DNA of 11,916 bases from Methanobacteriota archaeon (GTDB lineage Archaea > Thermoplasmatota > Thermoplasmata > RBG-16-68-12), in the NCBI GenBank assembly GCA_005879065.1, contig VBLU01000063.1:1-11916 (forward strand). The letters run 5' to 3'. Numbering within the stretch: position 1 is the first letter of the stretch; each line of letters starts with the position of its first letter. Below the pieces are notes generated by a model. That model had not been told where the DNA came from. It saw only the letters and a program-made list of their open reading frames with translations, and ran no database searches. The position numbers and the translations under genes were made by a program. Positions 1 to 6,971 of this stretch are shown piece by piece.

Positions 1-1201
1 CGCGGTCGGCTTCGGAGGGCAGTTCATCTTCCTGTTCTTCAGCGTCATGATCAGCGTCTCCGCAGGAACGATCGCCCTGGTCGCTCGGGCCATCGGCGCG
101 AACGACCTCGCGGAAGCGGATCACATCCTGAAGCAGAGCCTGGTCCTGGGAGCCCTCCTGTCCCTCCCGCTGACGTTGTTCGGCCTCCTCTTCGCGGAAC
201 CGATGCTCGCCGTGTTCGGTGCCGCGGCCGATGTCGTTTCCCTCGGCGGGGCGTACATCCGGATCATCTCGCTCGTCGTCTTCTTCCAGTTCATCGCCTT
301 CCTCGGAAGTGCCGCGCTCCGCGGCGCCGGCGACACAGTCACGCCCCTGTGGCTCGGCGTGCTCGTGAACGTCGTCAATTTCGGCATCAACGTGAATCTG
401 ATCTTCGGAAACGCGTTCGTCCCCCGCCTCGGCGTGCCCGGCGCCGCGATCGGGACGTCGATCTCCTACGTCATTGGGGCGCTCGCCCTGATCGCGATCC
501 TGCTTCGGGGAAAGCATCGACTGAAACTCCATCTGTCCGGCGGATGGGTGCATATGGACGCCGTGCGGCGGATCTTCCGAATCGGTTGGCCCGCGGCGCT
601 CGAGCAGATCCTCCTGCAGGTCGCGTTTCTATTGTGGGTCGGCATGGTCGTCGTCTTCGGCACCCAGATCCTCGCGGCGCACCAGATCGGCCTGCGGATC
701 CAGAGCTTCGCATTCATGCCCGGGTTCGGATTCGCGATCGCTGCGACGGCCCTCGTCGGCCAGAACCTCGGGGCGCGGAATCCCGAGGAAGCCGAAAAGA
801 GCGGTTGGGAGGCCATGAAGTTCTCCGTCGTCGTGATGAGCGTGATCGCCATTGGAATCTTCCTCTTCGCAGAGTTCATCGCCCGAGCTTTCATCGGGGA
901 CCCGGTGGTCGTCTCTTGGAGTGTGACGTTCATCCGGATCCATGCGGTCAGCATCCCCGCCGTGGGAGTCTTCTTCGCGATCGACGGCGCTCTCCGTGGA
1001 GCGGGCGACACCCGATTCCCTTTGATGACGTCCCTGAGCGGCATGTACCTCGTCCGCCTGCCGCTGTCCGCGATCTTCGGATTCGTCCTCGGCTGGGGGA
1101 TCGTGGGAATCTGGATTCCCCTCGTCATCGAGTATTATTACCGGTCCGCCGTGATCGCGAATCACTTCCGCCGGGGCAAGTGGAAGACGTTGCGGGTCTG
1201 A
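1..1201 (+). CDS. MATE-family multidrug/metabolite exporter, 5' end missing
   Basis: A hydrophobic integral membrane protein of the MATE (multi antimicrobial extrusion) family, which exports organic cations and drugs using a Na+ or H+ gradient. The frame is open from base 2, before the first in-window ATG at 47, so the true start lies upstream. About 399 residues are visible against roughly 450 for the family, so some 50 to 60 residues are missing. Two related halves can be seen, each with an A-L-R-G-A-G-D-T motif (near bases 313-342 and 988-1011), the internal repeat typical of MATE N- and C-lobes. Other family-like segments are V-G-Q-N-L-G-A-R-N-P near 757-783 and the start S-A-G-T-I-A-L-V-A-R-A. 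The stop is TGA at 1199-1201, followed by the mptA promoter region. The substrate cannot be predicted. The family call is firm. Confidence 0.9.
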   Translation, partial: AVGFGGQFIFLFFSVMISVSAGTIALVARAIGANDLAEADHILKQSLVLGALLSLPLTLFGLLFAEPMLAVFGAAADVVSLGGAYIRIISLVVFFQFIAFLGSAALRGAGDTVTPLWLGVLVNVVNFGINVNLIFGNAFVPRLGVPGAAIGTSISYVIGALALIAILLRGKHRLKLHLSGGWVHMDAVRRIFRIGWPAALEQILLQVAFLLWVGMVVVFGTQILAAHQIGLRIQSFAFMPGFGFAIAATALVGQNLGARNPEEAEKSGWEAMKFSVVVMSVIAIGIFLFAEFIARAFIGDPVVVSWSVTFIRIHAVSIPAVGVFFAIDGALRGAGDTRFPLMTSLSGMYLVRLPLSAIFGFVLGWGIVGIWIPLVIEYYYRSAVIANHFRRGKWKTLRV

Positions 1202-1211
1202 GGACGTCAAG

Positions 1212-1217
1212 TTTTAA
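1212..1217 (+). promoter_or_regulatory. Probable TATA box for mptA
   Basis: TTTTAA lies in the 51-base gap between the MATE stop and the conserved start of MptA. A transcript beginning about 26 bases downstream would start near 1240, giving a leader of about 13 bases to the ATT at 1253 or 25 to the GTG at 1265. The BRE is not distinct, so the assignment rests on position and composition in an otherwise GC-rich gap. Confidence 0.45.
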
Positions 1218-1252
1218 GCCGACGGGACCCTAGGGCGCCGCGGGTCGATCCC

Positions 1253-2140
1253 ATTCCGAAGGATGTGCAAGGCGAGAAGGTCGCGAACTCGTTTCGCCTG
1301 AACAAGGTCGGCGTGACGGGTGTCGTGAAACCCGTCCAAGTGCGCCGTCCCAACCGATCGGTCACGCTCACGACCACGCTCGACGTGTTCGTCGACCTGC
1401 CGCCGGACCAGAAAGGCTCGCACCTGTCCCGGAACCTCGAGGCCATCAACGAGGTGGTCGACCGCTCCGTCCGCGACCCGGTCGCGAGCCTGGAGGAACT
1501 CACGGACACGATCGCGGTTTCCCTTCTCAAGCGCCACGACTATGCGACGACGTCGGAAGTATGGGCCAGCGCGGCCTACTTCCTCGAAAGGACGTCGCCT
1601 TCGGGCCGCACGTCCTTGGAGCCGTACCGGCTGGTGGCGCGGGCGAACGCGCGACGCGGGGAGCGAGAGGTCGAGCGATCGATTGGCGTGGAGGTCATCG
1701 GGATGACCGCATGCCCGTGCGCCATGGAAACGGTTCGAGACGACGTCCTGAAGGAGCACCCGGAAATGGCGAAGTGGCCGGAGGGATTCCCGATCATCAC
1801 GCACAACCAACGAAACCGGACGACCGTCATCCTGCAGGAGCCGTCGAACCATGAGGTCGAGGCGGACGAGCTGATCGACATCGTCGAGGATTCTCTGTCC
1901 GCTCCCACGTTCGGATTATTGAAACGTCCGGACGAAGGCCGTCTCGTCGAGATGGCCCACCGCAATCCGAAGTTTGTGGAGGATGTCGTCCGGGACGTCC
2001 TCGAGCGGCTCCTGAAGCGCTATCCGAAGATGCCGGATGGCACCTGGGTCCGCGTGAAGTCCGAGGCCGAAGAGTCCATCCACAAGCACAACGCCCTCGC
2101 AGAGCGGTCGACGACCTTCGGCGAACTTCGCTCAACGTGA
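1253..2140 (+). CDS. mptA: GTP cyclohydrolase MptA (archaeal GTP cyclohydrolase IV)
   Basis: Iron-dependent cytosolic enzyme for the first step of tetrahydromethanopterin biosynthesis, converting GTP to 7,8-dihydro-D-neopterin 2',3'-cyclic phosphate. Family signatures, numbered from the GTG at 1265, are V-G-V-T-G-V near the N-terminus, D-V-F-V-D-L-P, G-M-T-A-C-P-C (C150 and C152), T-H-N-Q-R-N (H180), H-R-N-P-K-F-V-E-D and E-S-I-H-K-H-N-A-L-A-E-R near the C-terminus. The CPC and histidine motifs correspond to metal/active-site positions of the FolE2/MptA superfamily. The start is unusual. The first GTG (1265) falls on the valine of a D-V-Q motif that, from memory, is conserved in MptA with the same 12-residue spacing to V-G-V-T. 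Upstream back to the in-frame stop at 1199 there is no ATG, GTG or TTG. ATT at 1253 would give M-P-K-D-V-Q. Length is 295 residues from ATT or 291 from GTG, against about 310 typical. It converges on the SPFH gene with a 32-base gap. Identity is firm, the start is not. Confidence 0.93.
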   Translation: MPKDVQGEKVANSFRLNKVGVTGVVKPVQVRRPNRSVTLTTTLDVFVDLPPDQKGSHLSRNLEAINEVVDRSVRDPVASLEELTDTIAVSLLKRHDYATTSEVWASAAYFLERTSPSGRTSLEPYRLVARANARRGEREVERSIGVEVIGMTACPCAMETVRDDVLKEHPEMAKWPEGFPIITHNQRNRTTVILQEPSNHEVEADELIDIVEDSLSAPTFGLLKRPDEGRLVEMAHRNPKFVEDVVRDVLERLLKRYPKMPDGTWVRVKSEAEESIHKHNALAERSTTFGELRST

Positions 2141-2172
2141 GCCATGCTCAATCGGAAAGCAAGGCAGGGGTC

Positions 2173-4173
2173 CTACGAGGACTCCTCGCCCTTCTCATCG
2201 ATCGGCTTCTGGTTGGTCTGATCCGACGTGTAGTCGGGGTGGTCCATTCGCTTGTATGGCTCGGCCGGCTTACCCCCGTTCGAATCCGTGAGGAGCTTCG
2301 CAAGGTAGGCCGTCAAAAGGGTTCCCGCGCCGGACCCATCCCCGCCCGCGGTCACGAGCGTATCCGGCGTCACGCGGATCTTGCCGTCGCGGACCTCTTC
2401 CATGACCTTGACGAGTGCGACCCGATCCGAGCCGAGCACGTCGGCTTGCGCGTGGTAGGCATCCGCCTGCGCCTCACCCACCATCCGAATCGCGGCCGCG
2501 TTTCCGTCCGCTTGGATGCGCGTCGCATCGCGCACGCCTTCCGCCTGTTTGATCGCCGCCTTCGCAAGGTTTTCGTTGATTTGGACTTGGTAGGAGGCCT
2601 CGACGACCTTCGGCTGGAGGTTTGCGCGGGCGGTCATCTCTTGGACCGCGATGCGCCTCTGCTCCGCCGTCGCCTGCTGCTCATACTGCGTCTGCTGCTG
2701 GATGGCGATCTCCTTGTTCGTCTGGGTCGCGAGCAGCGTCGGGTCGACGGCAATGTAGGAGATGAGTAGGTTCTGCGCTTCGACGTAGTACTTGGCAAAT
2801 TGGATCCTGGCCCGGTTCAGAGCTTCCTCTTGTAGTTGCGACCGACCCTGCACGAACTCGAGCGCCTTCTTCTCGCCCGCGTTGTTCCGGAACGACGCGT
2901 CAATCAGGGGATGCACGATCTGTTGGATCAGGTTGAAGACGGAGCCGAACCGTGCAATGACGAAGGCCGCGTTCTCTGGCAGGATGCGAATCACCATCCG
3001 CACGTCGACCTCGAGCTTGAATCCGTCCTTGGACGTCACGAGCAGCTGGCCGAAGCGGAAGAAGGACAAGCCCTTCTCGCCCTGTTCCGTCAAGTACGGA
3101 TAGTCCGATTCATCCGCGGCAGGATCCGTCGGACGACGCGAGAGACTCGGGGCGTCCGGCCGGTCGGACCGAGCCCAGTCGACCATGATGGCCGACGTCG
3201 GCACGAGGTAGGCGGTGAAAGCGACCCGGTTCAGGTTGTACTTCCCTGGGGCGACGGGGTTGCGCCAGATCCCCCGTCGGTTTCGGTCTGGAACGAGGAG
3301 CCTCTCGACGGCCGCGTGGATCGTCTGGTCGAAGTCCGGGCTGTCCGTCACGGGCACGGGCTGGATGTCCGCCTGGTCCAGTTCCTCCCCGATGTTCGAC
3401 CGGAGGACCGCCACAAATCCCGGAGGGACCTCGGCGACGTCGTCGATCTGGACTTGGAAGAGGATCGGATTGATGTAGTACCGGCCGGGCTGGAGCGTGT
3501 CGAGCTGGGGCCCTCGGAAGCCACCGCTCTCGAGGAAGGCCTGACCGTCCTGGAAGAAGTTGTGCGGCCGGGAGCTCGGGTGCGCGGCCGACGGCGAAAT
3601 CTCGGGTTGCGGCGCGACGATGAACTTCGGAGGAAGGGGCTGGCCATCTTGAGCCGTCACGACGCCGACCTTGCCGGACGCGACCTCCGTTGCGGCCCGC
3701 CTGGCCACGTTGAACAGGAACGGATTAATCCGATACGTCCCCGGACGGATGATCGCGACCTGCGGGCCCTTGAACCCGCCGTTGGCGAGGAACGCCTCGC
3801 CGTCCTGAAACTGGTTGCACTCCACCTCGTCCCCGAGGAGTCTTCCCTTCGGGAGGGGCCGACCATCGATGGCCTCCACACTTGCGATTTCGTTCTCCGC
3901 CACCTGGATGACTTTCGACCTGCGCATGCTCCAAACGACCGGCACGCGCCAGTACAGGCCCGGCATCAGGGTCGCGGCCTGCGTCCCAATCTCCCCGTGT
4001 CGGGCAATGACCTGCCCGGGCGGCATCTTCTTCCCGCCGAGTCTCTTCACGAGGACGCCTACCTCGCCCGACCGGATCAGGTAGAGACCTTTCAGGACAA
4101 ACGCCAAGACCGCGAGGAGCGCGAACGCGGCCCCAAGTGCGACTGCCGGAATGCTGCCGACGAAGTCGACCAT
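2173..4173 (-). CDS. Membrane-anchored SPFH/band-7 (flotillin-like) protein with repeated N-terminal modules
   Basis: A 666-residue protein with one N-terminal transmembrane segment (about residues 5-33) and a long soluble part, the layout of SPFH/stomatin/prohibitin/flotillin scaffolds that organise membrane domains. An SPFH-like core covers about 365-480, including V-D-V-R-M-V-I-R-I and F-V-I-A-R-F-G. A Gln/Ala/Glu-rich probable coiled coil covers about 480-585. The tail after 605 is Gly-rich, then polar and acidic. The first 320 residues are repetitive: P-G-x-Y followed by a hydrophobic strand occurs at 71, 144, 229 and 309, and the segment F-Q-D-G-x-A-F-L-x-x-G-G-F-x-G-P-Q occurs at 122-138 and 207-223. 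The ATG at 4173 has a strong Shine-Dalgarno sequence, GGAGGGGG (4186-4179), five bases upstream. At 666 residues it is longer than typical bacterial stomatins (about 250-350). Client or partner is unknown, and no NfeD-type partner is adjacent. Confidence 0.85.
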   Translation of the reverse strand: MVDFVGSIPAVALGAAFALLAVLAFVLKGLYLIRSGEVGVLVKRLGGKKMPPGQVIARHGEIGTQAATLMPGLYWRVPVVWSMRRSKVIQVAENEIASVEAIDGRPLPKGRLLGDEVECNQFQDGEAFLANGGFKGPQVAIIRPGTYRINPFLFNVARRAATEVASGKVGVVTAQDGQPLPPKFIVAPQPEISPSAAHPSSRPHNFFQDGQAFLESGGFRGPQLDTLQPGRYYINPILFQVQIDDVAEVPPGFVAVLRSNIGEELDQADIQPVPVTDSPDFDQTIHAAVERLLVPDRNRRGIWRNPVAPGKYNLNRVAFTAYLVPTSAIMVDWARSDRPDAPSLSRRPTDPAADESDYPYLTEQGEKGLSFFRFGQLLVTSKDGFKLEVDVRMVIRILPENAAFVIARFGSVFNLIQQIVHPLIDASFRNNAGEKKALEFVQGRSQLQEEALNRARIQFAKYYVEAQNLLISYIAVDPTLLATQTNKEIAIQQQTQYEQQATAEQRRIAVQEMTARANLQPKVVEASYQVQINENLAKAAIKQAEGVRDATRIQADGNAAAIRMVGEAQADAYHAQADVLGSDRVALVKVMEEVRDGKIRVTPDTLVTAGGDGSGAGTLLTAYLAKLLTDSNGGKPAEPYKRMDHPDYTSDQTNQKPIDEKGEESS

Positions 4174-4186
4174 GCTTTCCCCCTCC

Positions 4187-4517
4187 GTCCATGATATGTG
4201 TCTCTGGGCTCATGAACCTTGTTTGGGCTTGCCCACGGCTTGCGCACGGAGCCTTGCGCGATCAGCCGGGACCTGCCCAAACCGCCTCAGAACACGTCCT
4301 CGGATCCGCACCCAAAAAACGACGGTCATAAGGGTGGCAGACCCGCTCCCATGACCTGCAGGTGGGACGAACAAAGAAGGGCCGCTACCCATCGCGAAGG
4401 TCGGAGCCATCCGACGGAAGGCTCGGCCTGAAGGGGTCTCGCAAACATGTTTACGGCGGAAGGCCCCAACGGGCTTTGGTAGCAAAGTCTGATGCCTCCC
4501 GACGGCCTCCTCAGGCC
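4187..4517. other. Gap upstream of the SPFH and zinc-finger genes; no convincing gene
   Basis: This stretch separates the minus-strand SPFH start from the conserved part of the small zinc-finger gene. It has mixed codon-like composition with no consistent third-position G/C bias. Short open frames, such as one beginning ATG at 4351, resemble no known family. The notable element is a perfect 10-base palindrome at 4443-4452. A weak TA-rich stretch (CATAAG, 4327-4332) could be a promoter element for the plus strand. I see no tRNA-like or hairpin RNA structure. Confidence 0.4.
4443..4452. promoter_or_regulatory. Perfect 10-bp palindrome AAACATGTTT, possible operator
   Basis: AAACATGTTT reads the same on both strands and is AT-rich within a GC-rich gap. 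It lies 66 bases before the GTG at 4518 and some 270 bases before the SPFH start on the other strand. A dimeric repressor site is possible, but a 10-bp palindrome can occur by chance and no second copy was noticed. Confidence 0.25.
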
Positions 4518-4673
4518 GTGGCGGTCGCGGTCCTGTGTCACATTTGCCATCGCCCGACGCTTCTGGCCTGCCGCAACTGCGGACGGCCGGCCTGCGACGA
4601 ACATCTCGCGGGGAGTGTCTGTGACGAATGCCGGGTGGGCCGGCGGGGATCGAGGCCCGGCGCGCAGGCCTAG
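4518..4673 (+). CDS. Small cysteine-rich zinc-finger protein (start uncertain)
   Basis: A short protein of about 51 residues with eight potential zinc ligands in a dense array: C-x2-C, seven residues, C-x2-C, four residues, C-x2-H, five residues, C-x2-C. This cross-brace-like pattern resembles the B-box/HIT-type small zinc fingers common in archaea, which usually mediate protein or nucleic-acid contacts. It would bind two zinc ions. GTG at 4518 is the start closest to the conserved part. The frame is open further up, with TTG at 4476 and GTG at 4362 giving 66 or 103 residues, but the added part is Arg/Pro-rich and looks non-coding. No good Shine-Dalgarno sequence or TATA box decides the start. 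It ends at TAG 4671-4673, nine bases from the convergent TPR gene. The ligand pattern is convincing; the function is unknown. Confidence 0.6.
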   Translation: MAVAVLCHICHRPTLLACRNCGRPACDEHLAGSVCDECRVGRRGSRPGAQA

Positions 4674-4682
4674 GGTCGTGGA

Positions 4683-5174
4683 TCAGAGAAGGCGTTTCGC
4701 GTCTTCCTTCTCGACCCCGAGTGCCTTCAGGGCGTACGTGAGGGCCTTCTGGCGGATCATGTCCCGGGTCTTGTCGTCGAGGAACTGCTCCATGATCAAC
4801 GGCGCCTTCCGGGCGTACTGGACGGCGAACTCCGACCAATAGAACGGAGCATTCTCGTCGTCGAGCTTCGCCGCGGCATTGTACTGCTCCTCCGCCTCGT
4901 TGAACCGGCCGAGGTCGACGCAGAAGGAGGCGAGGGCATCGCGGTACTGCGGGTTCTCCCCGTCCAGCTCGATCGCCTTCTTGTACAGGCCCATGATCTC
5001 GTCGGGCTCCACCTTCGGAACGCCGAGGGCGGCCTCCGCCTTGCCGAAAAACGCGAGGGCACTGGCTGGGTCCGCCTTCGTCGCCTTGTCGAAGTGCTTG
5101 TACGCGGAGTCGTAGTCGAGTTGGCCGAGGGCTTGTTCGCCGGCGGCGATGTCGGCTTCGGCGGCGGACGTCAT
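4683..5174 (-). CDS. TPR-repeat protein, 163 residues
   Basis: A soluble all-helical protein made of about four tetratricopeptide repeats, a fold used as a scaffold for protein-protein contacts. Repeats are visible at about residues 5-36 (A-L-G-Q-L-D-Y-D-S-A-Y-K-H-F), 37-72, 73-106 (L-G-R-F-N-E-A-E-E-Q-Y) and a more divergent last unit, followed by a charged helix ending K-R-L-L. There is no signal peptide or membrane segment. I chose the ATG at 5174 because a TATA-like element (5211-5206) lies about 34 bases upstream. The longer frame starting at TTG 5231 begins upstream of that element, and its extra 19 residues do not look like a repeat. It lies downstream of pheS on the same strand, with 76 bases between, and is probably transcribed separately. 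The partner is unknown. Confidence 0.82.
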   Translation of the reverse strand: MTSAAEADIAAGEQALGQLDYDSAYKHFDKATKADPASALAFFGKAEAALGVPKVEPDEIMGLYKKAIELDGENPQYRDALASFCVDLGRFNEAEEQYNAAAKLDDENAPFYWSEFAVQYARKAPLIMEQFLDDKTRDMIRQKALTYALKALGVEKEDAKRLL

Positions 5175-5205
5175 GGCAACCGTCGCCGCAGAAACTCGGA
5201 GAGAC

Positions 5206-5211
5206 AATAAA
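5206..5211 (-). promoter_or_regulatory. Probable TATA box for the TPR gene
   Basis: On the minus strand the element reads TTTATT, centred about 34 bases before the ATG at 5174. Initiation about 26 bases downstream would leave a leader of roughly 8 to 10 bases. It stands out as the most AT-rich stretch between pheS and the TPR gene. Confidence 0.5.
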
Positions 5212-5250
5212 GATTGCCGTTGCATTCTCAATCGGGATGCGTGGCCCCGA

Positions 5251-6774
5251 TCACACGATTGCAGGATGGTCCCGGAGCCAATCGAGGTCGCTCAGATACA
5301 GCTGACGGATGTCCGTGATCCCTTCGATCGCCATGATCACGCGTTCGAGGCCGAGGCCCCATGCGAGCACGGGCGCCTTCAGACCGAGCGGCGCCGTCAC
5401 CTCGGGCCGGAAGATGCCGCTCCCGCCGAGCTCCATCCACCTCCCATCCGAGACCTGTCCTTCGGGCTCCATGCTCGGCTCCGTGTAGGGGAAGAACCCA
5501 GGTCGGAACTTCACGCGGGTGAAGCCGAGCCGTCGATAGAACGTTTCGATCGTGCCGATCAGCTGCGCGAGGTTCGCGCCGTCTTCCATCACGACGCCTT
5601 CAATCTGGTGAAATTCCGGCAGATGCTTCCAGTCGATCGCATCGGGACGGAAGTTGCGGCCGATGATGAACGCCTTCCGCGGTGGATCGGGATGCTCCGC
5701 GAGCCACTGCAAGGTGATCGGCGTCGTGTGGGACCGGAGGACGGCCCGCCCCGCCTCCTTGCGGTCCCATCGGTACCGCCATCCCGCGCTCCCGGTCCCC
5801 CCGCCGTCCTCGTGCGTCTTCGCGACGCGATCCACAATCCGCTCCTCGGGAAGTGGGACCGTCGAGGGCTTCGCGAGATAGAACGTGTCGAGCTGGTCCC
5901 GCGCCGGGTGGTCCTGCGGCTGGAACAAGGCGTCGAAGTTCCAGAAGGCCGCTTGGACGAAGTCCCCGTCAATCTCCGTGAAGCCCATGCTCAGGAAAAT
6001 CCGACGAATCTTTTCGATGTACGCGCCGAGCACGTGCCGTTTCCCCGGCCGTACGAGAGGGGCGAAGGCCTTCGGATCGTACCGCCGGAAGTCCACGTTC
6101 CGCCATTTTCCGGAACGCAACAGATCCGTCGTCGGCTGAGCGACCTCCTCCTTGAGTTCGAGGCCGCCCGCGAGGATCTTCTCTGCCGCGGCCGTGAGGG
6201 CGATCTCCCTTCGGACCGATTCGCGTTCCTTCACCAATTCGCGTCGAGACTTCAGGTCGCGCAGGAGTCGGGGATCGATCGCGTCCTCCGGGAGTTCGTC
6301 TTTGGCGAGTCGGGTGAGGATCTCTTCGTCCGGCCCTTTCCCGTCCGCCGCTTCTTTCCCCACCCCTGTGAGAATCACGACGCTCCCTTGGGGACCCTTG
6401 GAGACCTCCGCCCAACCCTTCCGGCGAAGCCATCCGAGGGCGACCGCAAGCTCTCCGTCGTCGAACCGACACGCGGCCTGCAGCTTCGGGACCGGGAGGC
6501 GACCGCCCGCCTTGATCAACGCCTTCAGCGCCTTCCGTTCCGGCAGTGACCGCCGGGCGACGTCGGGCCGCGCGAGTCGGTACGTGTGCACGACGCGCTC
6601 CTTCATCGTGACGAGGCCTTTCGCCTGCAACCACGAGGCGGCGTTCATCACCTCGACGAGCTCGCGGAACTTCCCTGCGGTTCGCAGTTCCTCGGGGGTC
6701 GCCTTCTTGCGCTTCTCGAGGGTGAGGAGGACCTTCTTCTCGAGATAGCTTAACTCCGCGGCCGAGGCCGGCAT
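5251..6774 (-). CDS. pheS: Phenylalanyl-tRNA synthetase alpha subunit
   Basis: Catalytic alpha chain of the cytosolic (alpha-beta)2 enzyme that charges tRNA-Phe with phenylalanine. The 507-residue length and an N-terminal region of predicted winged-helix modules (about 1-200) are typical of the archaeal/eukaryal type rather than the shorter bacterial one. Class II catalytic motifs are present: motif 2, R-S-H-T-T-P, with its Arg at about residue 347; F-H-Q-I-E-G just after it; the substrate-pocket segment P-S-M-E-P; and motif 3, G-L-G-L-E-R-V, at about 473. A longer start exists at ATG 6786, adding M-R-R-G. The TATA box at 6804-6799 is only about 15 bases from that ATG but about 27 from the ATG at 6774, so a leaderless message from 6774 is more likely. 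PheT is not next to it, so the subunits are encoded apart. Confidence 0.96.
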   Translation of the reverse strand: MPASAAELSYLEKKVLLTLEKRKKATPEELRTAGKFRELVEVMNAASWLQAKGLVTMKERVVHTYRLARPDVARRSLPERKALKALIKAGGRLPVPKLQAACRFDDGELAVALGWLRRKGWAEVSKGPQGSVVILTGVGKEAADGKGPDEEILTRLAKDELPEDAIDPRLLRDLKSRRELVKERESVRREIALTAAAEKILAGGLELKEEVAQPTTDLLRSGKWRNVDFRRYDPKAFAPLVRPGKRHVLGAYIEKIRRIFLSMGFTEIDGDFVQAAFWNFDALFQPQDHPARDQLDTFYLAKPSTVPLPEERIVDRVAKTHEDGGGTGSAGWRYRWDRKEAGRAVLRSHTTPITLQWLAEHPDPPRKAFIIGRNFRPDAIDWKHLPEFHQIEGVVMEDGANLAQLIGTIETFYRRLGFTRVKFRPGFFPYTEPSMEPEGQVSDGRWMELGGSGIFRPEVTAPLGLKAPVLAWGLGLERVIMAIEGITDIRQLYLSDLDWLRDHPAIV

Positions 6775-6798
6775 CCCGCGGCGCATGGGACCCTTTCG

Positions 6799-6804
6799 TT
6801 ATAT
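6799..6804 (-). promoter_or_regulatory. TATA box for pheS
   Basis: The minus strand reads ATATAA, centred about 27 bases before the ATG at 6774. This is the spacing expected from an archaeal TATA box to the transcription start, so the transcript should begin at or within a base or two of that ATG (leaderless). It would begin inside the coding sequence if ATG 6786 were used. Confidence 0.65.
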
Positions 6805-6853
6805 GTCTTTGTCGCGCGCCGCCAGGGTCCGCTCCCTCCCGGTGGACCGAGGA

Positions 6854-6869
6854 TTCTCAAGGCTGAGAA
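6854..6869. promoter_or_regulatory. Inverted repeat in the divergent pheS/GTPase-operon promoter region, possible operator
   Basis: TTCTCA-AGGC-TGAGAA is a perfect 6-bp inverted repeat with a 4-base spacer. It ends 13 bases upstream of the TATATA box of the KaiC/GTPase operon and lies about 50 bases behind the pheS TATA box. That position is usual for an archaeal activator site, or for a site recognised by a dimeric winged-helix regulator. It could also form a short hairpin, but it lies upstream of both predicted transcripts. Confidence 0.4.
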
Positions 6870-6882
6870 CTACGGCATTCCC

Positions 6883-6888
6883 TATATA
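6883..6888 (+). promoter_or_regulatory. TATA box for the KaiC/GTPase/Roadblock operon
   Basis: TATATA is the strongest TATA element in the window. It overlaps the ATG at 6888, so that ATG cannot be within the transcript. A start site about 26 bases downstream falls near 6912 and gives a leader of about 60 bases before the ATG at 6972, which has its own ribosome binding site. Confidence 0.7.
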
Positions 6889-6960
6889 TGACAAAACAGA
6901 ACATCGCACGCTCCAGTGAATCAGTCGACGCCTTCGAACGCCCGAGCGAGAGCCCGGAAC

Positions 6961-6966
6961 GAGGTG
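6961..6966 (+). promoter_or_regulatory. Ribosome binding site that fixes the first operon gene's start
   Basis: GAGGTG matches the complement of the 16S 3' end and lies five bases before the ATG at 6972. Together with the TATATA box at 6883-6888, it supports 6972 over the upstream in-frame ATG at 6888. Confidence 0.7.
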
Positions 6967-6971
6967 CCCTA

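Noticed and set aside
2176..2188. Near-palindrome CGAGGACTCCTCG as a terminator between mptA and the SPFH gene
   Set aside because: The hairpin has only a 4-bp stem, has no T-run after it, and lies within the SPFH coding sequence (Gly-Glu-Glu-Ser-Ser end).
2278..2287. GTTCGAATCC, resembling a tRNA T-arm
   Set aside because: The flanking bases do not form a T-stem, no acceptor or anticodon arm fits upstream, and the stretch is coding sequence for the C-terminal part of the SPFH protein.
2836..4194. Long plus-strand open frame antisense to the SPFH gene
   Set aside because: It is Arg/Asp/Glu/Leu-rich with no recognisable motif, as expected opposite a GC-rich gene. The minus-strand product has a membrane segment, SPFH core and ribosome binding site.
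4351..4431. Short open frame starting ATG 4351 upstream of the zinc-finger gene
   Set aside because: Only 26 residues, Arg/His-rich, with no ribosome binding site and no recognisable motif.
5175..5231. Start of the TPR protein at TTG 5231
   Set aside because: A TATA-like element lies inside this extension, and the ATG at 5174 is correctly placed downstream of it.
6888..6971. N-terminal extension of the first operon protein from ATG 6888
   Set aside because: The ATG overlaps the TATATA box, the added 28 residues are low-complexity, and ATG 6972 has a well-spaced GAGGTG.
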